Origin: Carposina sasakii
Lineage: Eukaryota; Arthropoda; Insecta; Lepidoptera; Carposinidae
NCBI GenBank assembly: GCA_014607495.2
Contig: CP053155.1
Location: forward strand, 10,602,001-10,666,000
Length of the DNA stretch: 64,000 nt
Reading direction: 5' to 3'
The translations under genes were made by a program, and so were the position numbers. Shown here one piece after another: positions 21,291 through 32,610 of the stretch. The notes under the pieces were generated by a model. It searched no databases. It saw only the letters and a program-made list of their open reading frames with translations, and was not told the DNA's origin. The first letter of the stretch is position 1. Each line of letters begins with the position of its first letter.

Positions 21291-21379
21291 GCACCTGATA
21301 AGTTCTTATGATACGATACAAAAGGCCTTTTGGCATCACCGGATACGGGACCCGTACCCTCGCTAGGGTCACTCCATGA

Positions 21380-21660
21380 AGAAGGAATAAAAAAGAGCTG
21401 CGACCATCCGTATATAGTCCGTTCCACTATTTGTCTTCATATGGACATGTAAAGCGACAGGACGGAAGGCGTATTTTAAAGAAAGTGTTGGGCATGAATA
21501 TGGATGGTTATAGCGGAAGAGGTTGATCTAAGAAGTGCTGAATGAACTGTGTGAGAGAGGGTGTGCTGAGAAGGGGTGTATACTGGGAGTGAGTAATGAT
21601 AAGACGGATAAGGAAGAGGACATATTGCGCCAGCACCAAATTAATGGAAACAGCACATGA
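21380..21660 (+). pseudogene. degenerate non-LTR C-terminal fragment
   Basis: The plus-strand translation shows YGHVKRQDGRRILKKVL, then a MDGYSGRG-like stretch before stops and frameshifts. This fits the C-terminal 'GHV-R-DG-R... GRG-P' segment of non-LTR reverse transcriptases from a family different to the one at 7304. No target duplication was resolved. Confidence 0.6.
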
Positions 21661-21714
21661 CCTTCAAAGCAGACCGTAATTCTTTACTCTTTATTTACCC
21701 CACCAATCTTCTTG

Positions 21715-21795
21715 ATATATAAAAGTACGGAGAAGGACATAGACTACATTCTGTTGTTCACGCGGATGAAGTCGCGGACAACAGTTAGTTTTCTA
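21715..21795 (+). repeat. dispersed-repeat 3' edge
   Basis: 'aaggacatagactacattct' and 'cacgcggatgaagtcgcgg' followed by 'acaacagttagt' match the ends of the repeat at 33398. Confidence 0.55.
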
Positions 21796-23336
21796 TAAAG
21801 TATCGTTATCACGCTATTTCTTCTTCGTCCATCATTCACGGGTAGCCCTATCGTGTTTACGTGTGAAGTCACAGCCCGTTTCGAGTCGACACTTCCGGCC
21901 TACTCGACTACCGTGGAAGACACGTAAATGGGCCCTGTCTGGGTTAAAACGTACCATATCCCAAATTTCTCCGTGGTTTTTATATTTTAAAACTAGGTCT
22001 TTAGAAATAATTTGATATCTACCTAAACTATATTCTATTCTATTCTATTCTATTCTATTGAGTTAAATGTCTAGTGATTTTACTTAGTATATTTGACGAA
22101 ATTTTAAAATATTTTTCATAACTGAATAACATCTGTTTTAATAGAGATGGTAACTTTGAAAACAGAATATCGAAATTAATGTAAATCTATATTTCAAACT
22201 AGTTTAACAATTTCGTCGCATGGCAGATATATGAGCCATTTCTGAGTACCACATAATATTTAATTGACAATTGTTGAGGCATAAATTTCGCGAATACGTT
22301 CAAAGCAAGAATTCTGAGAAATTTCTTTACTATCTTTCCTCAGTATTCTTTCTTTATTTCTACCCATTCAAGTTTTCCAAAAGTAAATTGTATTTATTAT
22401 AAAGCAAATCCGTTAGAAGTTCTTGCGTAAAAATAATACTAATATCCAAATAAATCAATTTCACGTGTTTCATATTAAAAGGATAAGTAGAATATAGCCA
22501 ATACACGGAACCACAGGACATACGAGTATGTCAGATTTCGCCAACAACTTATAACATTTTTAAAAGGTCCTTAACGTAAGTCTTAGTTTAGACAAAAAAA
22601 AAAGGAAAATGAATCTATAAACTAAATTGAAGTTAGTTTTCAAATTTTTCTTTAATGATTTTACCACATAAAAACATGCGCCATTGTCTCAAAACACTTT
22701 AGTCATCTAACAAAATGAACACACGCGGGTAAGGAAATAAAAATAAAAACAAGAAAACATCGCCGTCGAATCCCGCAATAAAAAGAGCAAACTTTTGTAA
22801 GTAGGTTTCATAAAAAGAAAGTAAACGTTTGTCGGTAGGTAGGTAGGTAGAGAACGACACATCCTTTTAAGTCGCATTAAACAGGCGATTCGAAACTTTA
22901 TAACGTTGAAGTAAGATTCATTTGTGAGCCAGGCAAGAAGAAAGGGTAAACACAATCAAAATATCCGTATTTGTTCTGCCACACGTCGTTTGCCATCTTT
23001 TCTCCTACGTAGGAGTATATGGACCATGAAGGTGTAGGTAAAGATGGAGTCAATACTCCTAAGAGGTATATTTTGTAGCCTATCACTTTAATTAGATAGT
23101 GCGATAATATGTCATTACTGTTATTGGAACTTTTAAAAAATACATACTTTATATTCAGCTTCGAGCTAAATATTATTCTTCGTAAAATTTCGCCTGGATA
23201 CGTATTATTCGTTAGGCTTGTCGGAAAAAACTTAGACTTATGTTAAGCAAGCTTACTAAATTAAAAGTACATAATTATACCTGGATAAAATTACAAACAG
23301 CTGTAACTAGTAAACGCAAATGACTATATACAAATA
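21796..23336. other. no gene seen; two microsatellites
   Basis: Holds a (TATTC)n run near 22034-22061 and a (TAGG)n run near 22829-22851. The open frames here are short, AT-biased and overlapping on both strands, and I do not support any of them. Confidence 0.4.
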
Positions 23337-23710
23337 CGGTGTTATTACAAAAGAGCGCCTAAAGTTAGACTCGTTTTAAATATGACATTTGACAGCAAAA
23401 TGTATAGAATATCCGTCAATGACGGCCGATTGGTGTAGTTGGTAGTGGCCCTGCCTGCGACGCCATAGGTCCTAGGTTCGAATCCCGGTAGGTGCAAACA
23501 TTGATGTGATGAATATCGATGTTTGTTTCAGAGTCATGGATGTTTATATACTTATCTATGTATACTTATCATTGCTTAGTACCCACGATACAAGACCTTA
23601 GGGATCTTAGTGTGGGACTAGGTCAATGTGTTGTGTAGTGTATGGTGTGAAAAAAAAAAATTGGCAATGTTTCGCTTAAATGATGCTTATATTCTTTTGT
23701 AATAACACCG
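23337..23710. mobile_element. MITE with 18-bp perfect inverted ends, interrupted by a SINE
   Basis: CGGTGTTATTACAAAAGA at 23337 and its exact reverse complement ending at 23710 define the element. ATA flanks both ends and may be a 3-bp target duplication. Without the SINE the element is about 137 bp. Confidence 0.85.
23424..23660 (+). mobile_element. tRNA-derived SINE nested in a MITE
   Basis: The head GGCCGATTGGTGTAGTTGG (A box) and GGTTCGAATCC (B box) is an RNA polymerase III promoter of tRNA type. The body contains 'gtcatggatgtttatatac' and 'gggactaggtcaatgtg', and the element ends in A10. It lies wholly inside the MITE at 23337-23710, so the MITE inserted first. A head-less fragment of the same family lies at 30382-30545. 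Confidence 0.85.
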
Positions 23711-24708
23711 ATAGCCTTTAAAAGTGTTAGATGTAATTGAATTCAAATAGCTATTACATGTGCGAACTCCACGTTTACACATGAGCTTCTTGTTAAGGTA
23801 TATAGTAGAATTTCCAACCAATGGCCACTAGAAAAGCTTTTAAAGGTTCTATCGTAAGTAATTGAATTAATTGATATTTTCAAGATTTTTAAAGTAAAGT
23901 GCTTGTGTAGTGTAACTTTTAGTTTACTTTTAGATTTCTACATTAGTACCTAGTAAGTTACGATACATAACATATGTAATAAACTTATTTTAAATGTTTG
24001 TAAGTATAAAGAGCTATGTAATTAAGGCAATACTTACGAAATATCGTTTATCCAAAAGACTTCCTACACCCACATATAACATAGCGGGGCCAGATGTAAA
24101 TATCAGTGACAAGTTGCTAGTATATCGCCTGAGGGAACGCGATAGTATTTATATACTTTCGGTGTGTACAAATAAACTTACCCTAGGTATATTATTAACC
24201 TAAATTCACACTTAAATCAAACTCAACCATTAAAAACTATACGATATAACGAAAACAAAGTGCTTACTACCATCTCGCATTACGAAAATATTACTTCAAA
24301 TACTAGCATTTATCATTGGCGTAGCGTGGGACTAGGTATAGGGAAACAGTGAGAAAAGTTATTAAAAAGAAAGAAGTCGACAATCAATAGCTAGAAATAA
24401 ATATTATCATGGCACGGACGGAACATCTACCTACCTATACACTCTCACATTATTATTTCCTACCTTTGCCTATGAAGGCAATTCTTTTCTTCAAACAATT
24501 TACCTGCAATATCAATATCGCAAATTCATATAACATGATATTGGTATGCTAAATTTCAAATAACAATGTTTTTTGCTGGATTTGTATAATTTTTGTGTGA
24601 TTTTTTTAAAAGTATCTATTACCTATACCTCCTAATACGAAGAGTATAAAAATTTTGTATGAATGAAATACGAGTAACTGTACCAATGTACGCTTTTTGA
24701 AGAATATC
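23711..24708. other. no gene seen
   Basis: AT-rich. The phrase 'atcagtgacaagttgctag' near 24102 recurs near 29817 and 57708 as a diffuse dispersed repeat. Confidence 0.35.
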
Positions 24709-24991
24709 AGCACCCGTATGATGAATTTGGTGAGAGCGAGATATCTCACTTTTAAACGTCAACTCACAGAACTATTAATAACTAGATAAACTAAGTGTAT
24801 GTACTTTGCACGTAAAAATAGACTTAAGAATTAGAATAGACACTCGTTTACAAGCCAGGACAGAGTGAATTAGGGCTGATAGAAGTGGTTTGCAATCCCA
24901 CTTGTCTTGTCTAGTTATTACTTAGCTCTGTGGATTTGACGTTTAAAAATGAGACATCTCGCTCTCACCAAATTCATCATACGCATGCAGC
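24709..24991. mobile_element. MITE with ~75-bp inverted ends
   Basis: The left arm CGTATGATGAATTTGGTGAG, then AGCGAGATATCTCA and TTTTAAACGTCAA, is mirrored at the right end at roughly 90 percent identity. The interior of about 120 bp is noncoding. Confidence 0.78.
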
Positions 24992-25308
24992 TACTTGATA
25001 ACTTGATACTTCTACTTTTCTTAGCTGTTTACTCCACATTAGTTAGTCCGTTATTTAAACTTATACGTGCTCAACTTAAAATGTTGATGCACGCCCCTGA
25101 TTAGTGTACTGATGAAAACATATTTCAGTCGTAATTTTACCCAACTCTAGGTAATAGTCTCACAGGAGTTGCAGAGGTGAGAATGAGTGGTGGGCCAATC
25201 CCGGTTATACTGACTTTATTAGTGCTGAAAAAATAATTTAAAAAGTTGAGTATTTCGGAATTTTCCGTGGTAGGTATTCGTTTCAGAATTATGGTTTGAA
25301 GTCACCTT
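24992..25308. other. no recognisable feature
   Basis: Spacer before the SINE at 25320. Nothing seen. Confidence 0.35.
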
Positions 25309-25319
25309 ATATTTTGTTA

Positions 25320-25661
25320 TAAGCGGTGATAGCCCAGTGGTTAAGAAGTGTACCTTCCAAGCGGAAGGCGTAAGTTCGATCCCAGTCACGGGCCTGTACC
25401 AATGAATGTATTTCATGTACAGATTTTAACGTTGCAAAATTGTCACTGAGCTCGTGCCTTGGAAAGCACGTAAAACCGTTGGTCCTGCGCCTGACGTCTC
25501 TCCGGTCGTGTCGGCTTTCCGTCCCGTCTGACTATGAGAGTAACGAAATAGAGAATGCACCTGTATTTGCGCACACACTTGTGCACTATAATATCTCCTG
25601 CGTACCTGGCTAATCTCCGTAGAGATTGGTCGCCTTGGCCGAAATACGGTCGGAGATCATC
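25320..25661 (+). mobile_element. full-length tRNA-derived SINE (342 bp)
   Basis: Framed by an exact 11-bp duplication ATATTTTGTTA (25309-25319 and 25662-25672). The tRNA-like head has an A box (TAGCCCAGTGGTTAAG) and B box (AGTTCGATCCC). The body continues through 'gtgccttggaaagcacgtaa' and 'ctttccgtcccgtctgac' to the 3' end GGTCGGAGATCATC. An intact pol III promoter and clean duplication suggest a fairly recent insertion. The truncated copy is at 14488-14753. Confidence 0.92.
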
Positions 25662-25672
25662 ATATTTTGTTA

Positions 25673-26265
25673 ATTTGTATATTTGTACACACAGAAAACA
25701 TAAACTTTATAATAATTTATACCCCCAGTATAAATTTTAAAAATCGTCACCTCAGAAAATGTCGCATTACATCTTGAAGTATTTATTCCGTATCAAATCT
25801 ATATTCATTAATTTTAGGTAGAAGGATTTTACTTATTACTTATTGATTACAACTTACTGATTACAATGCCTATTTTCAAGGTATTTACTAAATAAAACTA
25901 AGTAAAGTGTATTTGTACCTTTCGAAATAAGTTTAGGTGGTTGAATGTGTGTGGAATATTGTTATGATTCTTGGAAAACATCATAATCAGAATAAATTAA
26001 TAATTTTGAAGTTTAAATCGTATATCAATATTAATGAATACTATTTAACTGTCCCTATTTCTAAATTCTTTATTGTACACATTTATTATGTTGTATGCTG
26101 ATCTTTTCAACTTCATTAAGTAAGTACTAGAAATAGAGTCATGAGGTTTATCTTAAGTCACTATACTGCTGGAAAAACTAACTTTGAAATTAGCTATATT
26201 TTATATGAATTCTATGCTAAACCTGGCTGTGGGATATCCTTTCTAATCCTGCAGTTCTGGCTACC
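25673..26265. other. no recognisable feature
   Basis: AT-rich. A short 'ttctttattgtacacattta' near 26067 resembles the 3' end of the minus-strand LINE at 34585. Confidence 0.35.
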
Positions 26266-26275
26266 CCATTAGCTA

Positions 26276-26661
26276 TATTTTTTTTAATAGCCTATGCTGT
26301 GTCCTACTGCTGGGCAAAGGCCTCCCCCATTTGAGCCCACACTTGTCTTGTTCCCGCTATAGGGGCTCAATCCGGCAGAAACTTATCCAGGTCGTCCCTC
26401 CATCTTCTCCTAGGTCTTCTCCTACGTCGGTTTTCGTCTGTAGGCATCCAATAAGTGGCTATCTTTGCCCATCTGTCCGGCCCAGTTCCACTTCAGTCTT
26501 GCGGTCTGCACGCCAACGTCAGCGACACCAGTTTTGGAGCGCAGTATGGTATTCCTAATACGGTCTGTGCGCTTTACTCCCAGGATACTGCGTTCCATTG
26601 CTCTCTGACAAACCTTGAGCCTGGACTTCTGATGTTCGGTCACTAACCGAACATCAGAAGT
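26276..26661 (-). mobile_element. 5'-truncated non-LTR retrotransposon with snap-back 5' end
   Basis: Framed by a 10-bp duplication CCATTAGCTA (26266-26275 and 26662-26671). The minus-strand frame reads RLKVCQRAMERSILGVKRTD, then LKWNWAGQMGK, which is the RT C-terminus of a non-LTR family related to but distinct from the one at 7304. At its 5' end two 19-bp arms (26622-26640 and 26646-26664) form a perfect hairpin with a 5-base loop, and 3 bases overlap the target duplication. Confidence 0.88.
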
Positions 26662-26671
26662 CCATTAGCTA

Positions 26672-26999
26672 CCTCGGAATTTATATCCTTCTCTGTACAT
26701 GCGACTATGTAGGTAAGTATGCAAATTTTTAAGGATACTTGTTGAGTAATAAGGCGTAAAGATTTATTAGCTAACAATCAAACTTACTTTCGAATTTATA
26801 ATATTAGTTTCAAACCACTTAACTTAATTAGATAGCATCTTGTAAAGCCTTCCTATCAATTGATTTCCATTCAGCTGATTGGACAAAGTATGGTCAAACA
26901 AAATTTACATTTTTGAGTCTAAAAATATGTCACTGTCTACAAACTAGCAGCTGCTAATTGCCGAAGTAGAAATCTAGGAAAATCTTACATTTTTAGGGA
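26672..26999. other. no recognisable feature
   Basis: AT-rich spacer. Nothing seen. Confidence 0.35.
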
Positions 27000-27412
27000 T
27001 CCGTACCTCTGAAGGTAAAATCGGAACTCTATCGCTTTGTTGTCCGTCCGTCTGTCTGTCAAGACCCTTTTTCTTAGGAACGCGTGGAGGTATCAAGCTG
27101 AAATTTATATCAAATACGCAGGTCTACTGTTCCTAGGAGCTGTGAAAAAATCAAACTTCTAAGGCAACGTAATCAAAAGATTACAGCCGTGTATGTCGCA
27201 AATTTCCGCGAATTTTCGACTCTCGCGAGGGAATCAAAATCTACAGGGTACTTCCCGTGAACTCAGTATCTTGAAATTTGACACGAAGCAAGGTCATATA
27301 GAACAGATTAAGGAAAATTTGCGAAAACCGTAAATTTTAAATAACGTCATATAATAAAACAGGTTTGTACGGAACCCTCAGTGCGCGAGTCCGACTCGCA
27401 CTTGGCCGGTTT
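27000..27412 (+). repeat. dispersed repeat ending 'gtccgactcgcacttggccgg'-type
   Basis: Starts 'agggatccgtacctctgaagg' and includes 'tgtccgtccgtctgtctgtc', then ends 'ggaaccctcagtgcgcgag' and 'ccgactcgcacttggccgg'. I recognise this layout from other moth and butterfly sequences as a common noncoding repeat, but I cannot name it. No coding potential. Confidence 0.6.
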
Positions 27413-29382
27413 TCTTAAACCAATTTGTAGCTCTGTATGGAATCAAATGATGATTAAATCTGAGATATTCAAAAAAACTCAAGATCGGTTATTGCAATTG
27501 ACTGTTAATAACTGCCGGATTATAACACTAAAACTTCGTGTTACAACCACTGAAATCAGTTGTAACACGAGCAAAAAACTTTTCCATGCTGGTGGTACGG
27601 AATATTTTCGGCTATAATTTGATTACACAGTAAAAACATTGTATTTTATTGCATAAAAGTATAATCGGCATCAGCTACAATATTTCAAAATGATGTGACG
27701 ACGACGCGACGGTGACGGTTTGAACAATTTCGCTTGTCACCTATGATACGAGTATCATGAATCAAAGTTTTTAACTAATTACTTATTGACAGAAATAAAA
27801 TGTAATATATAATTTATAAATTAAATGTGTTTACCTATATGAGTAGTGGTCTACTACAAGTAAAATTCTGGTAAAATATTCACATTACATAAAAAGTTAT
27901 CGATTCTAATATTTTTTTAAATTTAATTGGTGCCTACAAGAAAAAAATGATTATTCACCAGAAATAAAAGCTTAGTCATGTCACTTAAAGACATAGCTTA
28001 GCCTAAGGCCGCTGAGGGTCGTCATGCTATTTCGTTATCTATTTGAATTATCTAAGGCTAATTTAAATGAAGCAATGAAATACCTAACTAGGGCTCCAAG
28101 TGAAATCGCGCCACGCTATCTTAACAGGCCATTAGTCTTGATACGATGTCTAACAGCGTTCATAAAACGTACCTTTCATAGCTATTGCGGTCCACATTTA
28201 ACGAGCACATTAAAAGCTTGTTATTAAAAAACACAGTTTTGTCAAAAAATAATGGTCACAGCACTATCACTATCGACACGCGCCATACGTGAATAACAAT
28301 CAAGTTTTATTGCTATCAGTCGGTTTTTTGAATGACCGCATTTTTAGTTATTCGTAGTCGATTTTGGAGCGTCAAGAATTTTCATAGCCGATGTCAAAGC
28401 GATGACTATTTTTGTGGCTCACGGCACGTCTGACATGCTACGGCGCCGCGGCGGTACTGACTAGACTACGGGCTTGGAGTGGAGCGCGCCACAATCCACA
28501 CATTTGAGATTATTTTGTAGCACAGATTCTACAATCAATAGGTTGGCAAATTAAAAAGGAATAAGCGTTAACAGTAATAATAAAATTAATCTTAACGTAA
28601 TATTTTTTTAAAGACAATATAGAAATACTCGTAAAACCAGCCAATGTTGATACTCGTAGATACCTAGATATTATGGTAGAAAAACAAAATTGCGTAAATT
28701 GCATCGTAGTTATTTTCAGATTTTTTGTGTTAACAAATTGAATATACGGAAAATTAGATGTAGGTAACATTGTAACTGATAGATTTGACCTTAATATAGA
28801 TACGAGTATAAAATTGCCTTTCCTTAAAATAAGAACGAAATAAGAAAAAACCTCTCGGTGCAACGGGCCCTTTGACAGCGAACTCACTCGCGGTGACCCC
28901 TATTTTAGAAACCGCATTTCTATATATTGGCAATTTGATTTAAATTACTCGTATGTTCTCCCAGACAGATACCATATTGCGCCGAACCCAAAATTAAGAA
29001 CAAGGGCATATTTTAGGAAACAAAATTAATTTCCTTTGAACATGTTATGTGTTATTTACGCCTACGCGGTGATTAGGAAAGAGAAACGCAAATAGGTCTT
29101 GTGATAGACGTGCATATTTCTAAATTTTAAGGTGAGAGTTGCTCTGTTATTCTGTAATATAATCAAGATTATATATATACCTATGGGTATTTTTTAAACT
29201 ATGGACTTACTACAAGAATAATTAGTGTATTTCTTTAATGTTAACTATTGTATTTACTGCCTAGTTAAAACTACTTGACGATTTAAATATTTGTTATACC
29301 TACAGGTAGGTAGTCTAGAGCTTGAGAAAGGTTAAAATAAATATTTTTCCCGGAATATTTCCACATTTTGCTTTTTTTTTCG
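27413..29382. other. no gene supported
   Basis: A 125-codon minus-strand frame (28510-28887) and a 78-codon plus-strand frame are AT-driven and resemble nothing. A GC-rich patch at 28435-28490 (CTACGGCGCCGCGGCGGTAC) stands out but has no inverted ends that I could find. Confidence 0.4.
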
Positions 29383-29392
29383 TGTCACTAGT

Positions 29393-29781
29393 CATCATTT
29401 GCTGGCCTCCCCCAACAATCTCCATACCGACCGGTCGGAAGCAGCCTGCATCCAACCGACGCCCGCGACCTTGGCTAGGTCGTCCGTCCATCTAGCGGGT
29501 GGCCTTCCCACGCTGCGTTTGCCAATACATGGTATCCACTCTAGAACTTTCCGGCTCCATCGGCCATCAGTTCTTCGAGCTATGTACCCTGCCCATTGCC
29601 ACTTTCGGTTGCTGGACCGTTGAATTCTATCACGCAGAGATATCCCGAGCATAGCTCTCTCGCTGTGTAATCTTGAGCTTCTTTATGAGGCACACAGTTA
29701 GAGACCACGTCTCGGCACCGTATGTCATCACCGGCAGCACGCACTGGTTGAATACCTTCGTCTTTAAGCACTGAGGTATCA
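29393..29781 (-). mobile_element. 5'-truncated non-LTR retrotransposon (RTE-like)
   Basis: Framed by a 10-bp duplication TGTCACTAGT (29383-29392 and 29782-29791). The minus strand encodes, across at least one frameshift, a segment with PVMTYGAETWS, then QWAGYIARRTDGRWSRKVLE and VGRPPARWTDDLAKVAG. It is the same family as 7304-7618 but retains about 75 more bases at the 5' side. Confidence 0.9.
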
Positions 29782-29791
29782 TGTCACTAGT

Positions 29792-30381
29792 AAATAATAA
29801 GAATATCAATATAAATGATCAGTGACAAACTGCTAGCTTATCACCTGAGAAAATGTCCGAGTTTTCTCAGTCGAATCTTACGATATTTACGGATAGAGAT
29901 ACAGCTGATGGTTAGGTATACAAAAATAACATCAAAGTTAAAAATAAACAGCCATATTTTATTTTACCCAAACGCATTTTTAATCTCCACGTATGAATAT
30001 GCATAAAAACTGATCGTATATACGAGTCAATTATTTAAGCAAAAATCGGATAACCGAAAAATTCTCTTTCAAAATACAAACTGTCAATTTGAATTACTGT
30101 TACGCGTACCTACCTTCATAACTGTTATACTCGTGACTACCGCGAACAAGATTGCGAGCAAACACTTAAGAAATCCCGAAAGTGTAGGACCTTAATAATG
30201 TAAATGTTAACGGTTGATGCGAGATTCGGGGGTCTATTCCGAGCGTCACTTGAAAAGTTTTGTTATTTTTTTTAAGTACAGATAAAAAAAGATTCGTCAT
30301 CCACTTTCACCATTTTCATGATTATTAGATTCATTATGATACGATGTCATTATGATATGATCACGATGAGACGCCCATTAT
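29792..30381. other. no gene seen
   Basis: Contains a scrap of the 'atcagtgacaaactgctag' dispersed repeat at the left edge. Otherwise AT-rich and featureless. Confidence 0.35.
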
Positions 30382-30545
30382 TATATTAGATCCTGACATT
30401 GATATGATAAGTATCGATTTTTGTTTCCGAGCCATGGATGTTTCTATACTTATCTATGTATTTATTAACAAAGAGAGTCCTTAGGGTTTTTAGTACAGCA
30501 CTAGGTCAATGTGTTGTGTATGAATATTTATTTATTTGTTTTTTT
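30382..30545 (+). mobile_element. head-less SINE fragment (family of 23424)
   Basis: 'ccatggatgtttctatactt' and 'agcactaggtcaatgtgttg' match the body of the SINE at 23424-23660. The tRNA head is absent or unrecognisable. Confidence 0.7.
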
Positions 30546-31065
30546 TTTACATATACACACAAATACACACGACCATTTTATGGTAATTGGCAAGTGAGGC
30601 AAAATATTGCACCTTTTGAAATTAAATTGATAATAATAGTGACTTACACGTGAAAGATGTTATGTACCTAAGGGTAATAAAGAGAAAAAGGATATCCCTT
30701 TAACTCCCGGTTTTTGTTCTAACATGGACCCTTAGAATAATGATTCGCTCCGCTCTGTAGAAGTACTCGGTTTAATCATAAATACAGCAATAAAATATAG
30801 TGTACCGTACATGTCAGACACGAGCTCGAACCTCCACAGTCTAGTTGTCAACAATATGCCAAGACGACTACTGTCAGTTTTATTAAATTTTAATCATATT
30901 TCGTAGTAAAATTTCTGTTTGCATAGTGAAATTGTGTAAAAAATTTACTACAATGCATAAAAACGAACCTAGAGATCACATACCATCAGTAAGTAAATGA
31001 TAGGTGCACATTAGAAATTCCAATGAAATAGAGAAAAATTTGAAAAAAATGTATGAGTACCAATA
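30546..31065. other. no recognisable feature
   Basis: AT-rich. Nothing seen. Confidence 0.35.
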
Positions 31066-31300
31066 ATAACGATCAGACCTACGAGTATATCGTTGGAAAA
31101 CTCTTTTTGTGACTGACAATTGTTACTATAAGGGTGATGCTCAAAGCGTTGAAAAAAGTTATAGTTAAAAGAAATCTTAAAAAACTAGCATAAAAAAAAT
31201 TATTTCCTTTTTTTACTTAAAAGGCAAGTTTTTGTGAATTCATAGTCACAAAAAGCGCTTTCCAACGATATACGTCTGGTCCTTATTGGTCGGTGGGGAT
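31066..31300. mobile_element. MITE with imperfect inverted ends
   Basis: 'gtatatcgttggaaaactct' followed by 'ttttgtgac' on the left mirrors 'gtcacaaaaagcgctttcca' plus 'acgatatac' on the right. The pairing continues outward with gaps ('ataacgatcagac' against 'ggtccttat'). Confidence 0.6.
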
Positions 31301-31463
31301 ATTTTGCCCATCCTCCTTTTATCTATATTAGTTAGTTTTTGCATAAACAAATAACTGAGTAACAAATATCCAAAATTTCTTTGCTTGGTGCAGATTTTCT
31401 GCTCATCCAGTTATTTCTGATCGTTGGACTGCTGTAGTAGGTACAAATTAGTCGAGAAGAAAG

Positions 31464-31850
31464 TTGGTGGAAATCAGAAAAACGAAGTTATGGGATCTAA
31501 TCTCGACGAGGATGCATTTTTTAATAGATAGCGGTGTGAAAGAGGACGTAGTGACAAGGATAGAGAAAGGTATGCTTCGATGGTTTGGACATGTGGAAAG
31601 GATGGATGGAAGACGATTAACGAAAGAGATATATATGGCAGAAGTGAATGGCAATGCTGGGAGAGGTCGCCCTAGACGAACCTACATAGACCAAATTGGA
31701 GATGTGCTAAAAAAAGGGCTAGTCAAGAGCACCCGAAACCGGCGAGCATGTATGAAGATGTTAATGAATGTGGATGAGGCGAAAGAGGTATGTTTGGAAT
31801 GTACTAAATGGAGATCTATAGTCTCTACCTACCCCTATGGGATATAGTCG
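31464..31850 (+). pseudogene. non-LTR retrotransposon C-terminal fragment
   Basis: A 127-codon open frame contains KEDVVTRIEKGMLRWFGHVE, then RMDGRRLTKEIYMAEVNG and GRGRPRRTYIDQIGDVLKK, and ends near STYPYGI before a (TATG)n tail. This is the C-terminal end of a non-LTR reverse transcriptase of a third family. The frame lacks the polymerase domain, so it is a truncated copy. An inverted partial copy follows at 31885. Confidence 0.82.
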
Positions 31851-31884
31851 TGAGGTTATGTATGTATGTTTCATTGTCAGTAAA

Positions 31885-32010
31885 GTAAGGTACTCTTTCG
31901 TTAATTGCCTTCCATCCATCTTCTCCAAATGACCAAACCATCGAAGCATACCTTTCTCTATTCTTGTCACTACGAGTACGTCTTCTTTCACACCACCCAA
32001 TTCTCTTAGT
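31885..32010 (-). pseudogene. inverted partial copy of the preceding non-LTR fragment
   Basis: On the minus strand it reads GGVKEDVLVVTRIEKGMLRW, then FGHLEKMDGRQLTKE, the same segment as 31540-31630 but on the opposite strand, about 30 bp after the (TATG)n tail of the first copy. The pair could arise from twin priming or from two insertions. Confidence 0.75.
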
Positions 32011-32313
32011 ATCGTAATCAATTTTAATTTATTGCAAAATTTTTGTTGCTTTTCCTTCGTTCGGGTAACAGTTAAGCAGTTGCCAACACAATCCTTCACG
32101 CATACTAGCTTACTTGCAAATTGTCATTGATGATTGTCATGTCAGTCATGTTATCAATCATGATAAAATTGCCGCATTCACGGAGCTATTGTTTATTGAT
32201 AGTACTCCATCTAGTCAGAGCGGAGCGAAGACTTATCATTAATCTAAGCATGAACCGTGTAATTAATCATTTATATTATAAAATTATTAATAAAGAAAAT
32301 TGAAAAAATTCTT

Positions 32314-32384
32314 CGCCCGAGTGGGAATCGAACCCACGACCTCTGCATACCGTGCTAGTGCTCTAACCACTGAGCTACCGGGTC
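32314..32384 (-). repeat. tRNA-like module, left arm
   Basis: Reads GACCCGGTAGCTCAGTGG on the minus strand, with a perfect T arm (GTGGG TTCGATT CCCAC). The acceptor stem pairs at only five positions and the anticodon arm does not fold, so I do not call a functional tRNA. Confidence 0.6.
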
Positions 32385-32537
32385 AATTACTCGGATGACG
32401 AATTTTACCATCTCTTTACTAAATTTATATACCTATATATATATATATATGTCTAGTGTATAGCTATCGGGATGAAAAATAACGTTGCCAATATGTAATT
32501 TAGAAAAGAGATGGTAAAATTCGTCATGCGAGTAATT

Positions 32538-32610
32538 GACCCGGTGGCTCAGTGGTGAGAGCACTGGCACGCGGAATGCAGAGGTCGTGGGTTCGATTCC
32601 CACCCGGGTG
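32538..32610 (+). repeat. tRNA-like module, right arm
   Basis: GACCCGG/CCGGGTG pairs at six of seven acceptor positions. The D stem (GCTC/GAGC) and T arm (GTGGG/CCCAC) are intact, but the anticodon stem is broken. Boxes A and B are good enough to predict pol III promoter activity. Confidence 0.6.

Noticed and set aside
28510..28887. 125-codon minus-strand frame as a gene
   Set aside because: AT-driven composition, no recognisable motif, no start or splice context.
32538..32610. Genuine tRNA gene
   Set aside because: Good A and B boxes and T arm, but the anticodon arm does not fold and the module is part of a repeated unit in both orientations.
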